From assembly GCA_012515645.1 (NCBI GenBank), contig JAAYXY010000078.1:1-14516 (forward strand): a stretch of 14,516 bases of DNA, in the 5' to 3' direction. The position numbers were made by a program, and so were the translations under genes. Below, in pieces: positions 13,913 to 14,516 of the stretch; the stretch's first letter is position 1, and every line of letters starts with the position of its first letter. Source of the stretch: Candidatus Peribacteria bacterium (GTDB lineage Bacteria; Patescibacteriota; Gracilibacteria; Peribacterales; Peribacteraceae). The notes under the pieces were generated by a model that was given only the letters and a program-made list of their open reading frames with translations, ran no database searches and was not told the DNA's origin.

Positions 13913-14025
13913 CTTGTTCCTTGCTCCTGCGCCCACTGCATCCTGATATAGGTTTTCATATCTTCTTCGCTCGCTCGTCCAACGGTTTCCGCGAAATAGC
14001 CATCTGTCCAGAATGAATCACCCCA
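13900..14025 (-). pseudogene. C-terminal remnant of an IS200/IS605-type TnpA (Y1) transposase
   Basis: On the - strand, in a frame different from ZIP, the translation reads GDSFWTDGYF, then AETVGRASEEDMK, then TYIRMQ, ending at TAG (13900-13902). The F-W-x-D-G-Y-F block, the T-V-G block and the Y-x-x-x-Q helix are typical of the last third of TnpA. The Tyr of YIRMQ would be the catalytic tyrosine (Y127 with Q131 in IS608). The N-terminal two thirds, including the HUH metal-binding motif, are absent: the frame meets a stop at 14041-14043 and the region upstream is the ZIP gene. About 40 residues remain, so it cannot be active. The remnant begins almost exactly at the ZIP stop codon. Confidence 0.75.
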
Positions 14026-14516
14026 ACGCCACATCCAGCGTCATCATCACCAGGAATCCAAGCATGGCAGCCGCAGTTGCAATATCCGTGTGCCCCGCAC
14101 GCTGGCTCTCCGGTACCACCTCTTCCACTACAACGAAGATCATTGCCCCCGCAGCGAACGCGAGCGCATACGGAAGCATTGGCTGCATCACCATAACAGC
14201 CGCAGCACCAATCACGGCGGCAATCGGTTCCACAACAGCAGAAAGCTGTCCGTACCAAATACATTTTCCGTTCGACATCCCCTCTCGCCTTAAAGGAGCA
14301 GCTACTGCAAATCCTTCCGGGAAATTTTGAATGCCTATGCCAAGTGCCAATGCCACAGCACCTGCAAGAGTGATCGCATCACCACCGTTCGCCAGAGCAC
14401 CGAACGCGACCCCTATAGCTAATCCTTCTGGAATATTATGGAGCGTAATAGCCAAAACAAGCAGTGTCGTCTTGTGTAGATGCGTATGAGGCCCTTCTGC
14501 TTCTGACTTCGAGAAA
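14018..14516 (-). CDS. ZIP-family metal (Zn/Fe/Mn) transporter, 5' end outside the window
   Basis: The last 165 residues are present, and the frame is open to the window edge, so the start lies outside. The fragment begins with a His-containing loop (EGPHTHLHK, residues 7-15), as found in ZIP proteins before TM4. TM4 has HNIPEG (26-31), TM5 has QNFPEG (63-68) and the next helix has E96 in SAVVEPIAA. H26, N27, E30, Q63, N64, E67 and E96 align with the binuclear metal site of bacterial ZIPs. The protein ends LDVALG, a usual C-terminus for GufA-like members, so its 3' end is intact even though the IS remnant abuts it. ZIPs move divalent metals into the cytoplasm; the specific metal is unknown. 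A TTG at 14455 could be misread as a start but lies inside a membrane helix. Confidence 0.93.
   Translation of the reverse strand, partial: FSKSEAEGPHTHLHKTTLLVLAITLHNIPEGLAIGVAFGALANGGDAITLAGAVALALGIGIQNFPEGFAVAAPLRREGMSNGKCIWYGQLSAVVEPIAAVIGAAAVMVMQPMLPYALAFAAGAMIFVVVEEVVPESQRAGHTDIATAAAMLGFLVMMTLDVALG

Larger units (their letters stand above)
13675..14017. other. 343-base stretch without an intact gene of normal size
   Basis: Between the ATPase stop and the ZIP stop I see, in order, about 90 bases with no recognisable feature, a 38-codon ORF on the - strand (13766-13882), a hairpin (13893-13912) and a 5'-deleted IS200-like transposase remnant (from 13900). No tRNA-like fold or U-run terminator was noticed here. 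Confidence 0.6.

Noticed and set aside
1..14516. Possible reassignment of TGA to glycine, as in Gracilibacteria
   Set aside because: clpP and miaA end at TGA at their natural C-termini, and no conserved gene has an in-frame TGA, so the standard code fits.
1..14516. CRISPR arrays, tRNA or rRNA genes
   Set aside because: Reading both strands showed no regularly spaced direct repeats and no tRNA- or rRNA-like conserved sequence.

Overview
The window is compact bacterial chromosome using the standard stop codons. It looks slightly GC-rich by eye and carries tightly packed genes on both strands. Most are housekeeping genes: tsaE, rarA, miaA, clpP, tgt and rplU. To these are added two secondary transporters, three metal-ion transporters, several small proteins I cannot name, and one insertion-sequence remnant. 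No start codon has a convincing Shine-Dalgarno sequence, and several have a -10-like box only 4-9 bases upstream. Lone housekeeping genes, small lineage-specific proteins and this start-site style suggest a candidate-phyla-radiation bacterium, perhaps of Peribacteria/Peregrinibacteria type. That placement is inference; a tree from RplU, ClpP or RarA would settle it.

Layout. 1-135 (-) is the N-terminus of a putative membrane protein, cut by the window edge. 191-1186 (+) is TsaE fused to an HD-type domain, convergent with rarA at 1196-2491 (-). 2553-3144 (+) holds two overlapping small unknown genes whose 3' end runs into the 3' end of miaA at 3113-4081 (-). clpP (4254-4913) and tgt (4944-6041) follow on the + strand, then a DAACS-type (glutamate/aspartate/dicarboxylate) symporter (6085-7440) with its own TATAAT box. 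On the - strand lie rplU (8902-9240) and mgtE (7453-8808). An MFS transporter (9370-10578, +) converges on a 73-residue small gene (10586-10807, -). That small gene is divergent from a large P2-type cation ATPase (10951-13674, +). The right end (13675-14017) has no intact gene of normal size. It holds a 38-codon ORF, a strong hairpin and the C-terminal remnant of an IS200/IS605-type TnpA transposase, which abuts the stop codon of a ZIP-family metal transporter that runs off the window.

How the genes fit together. TsaE (t6A37), MiaA (i6A37) and Tgt (queuosine at G34) all modify the tRNA anticodon loop. MgtE, the P2 ATPase and ZIP form a loose metal-cation transport neighbourhood.

The most unusual observation is the Tgt enzyme. 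It keeps its substrate pocket and catalytic aspartates, but all four residues aligned with the structural zinc ligands are replaced (three Cys to Ser, one His to Gln). Other points of note are the TsaE-HD fusion, the leaderless-looking promoters and the 5'-deleted IS200-like remnant. I did not find a clearly new multi-gene system here.
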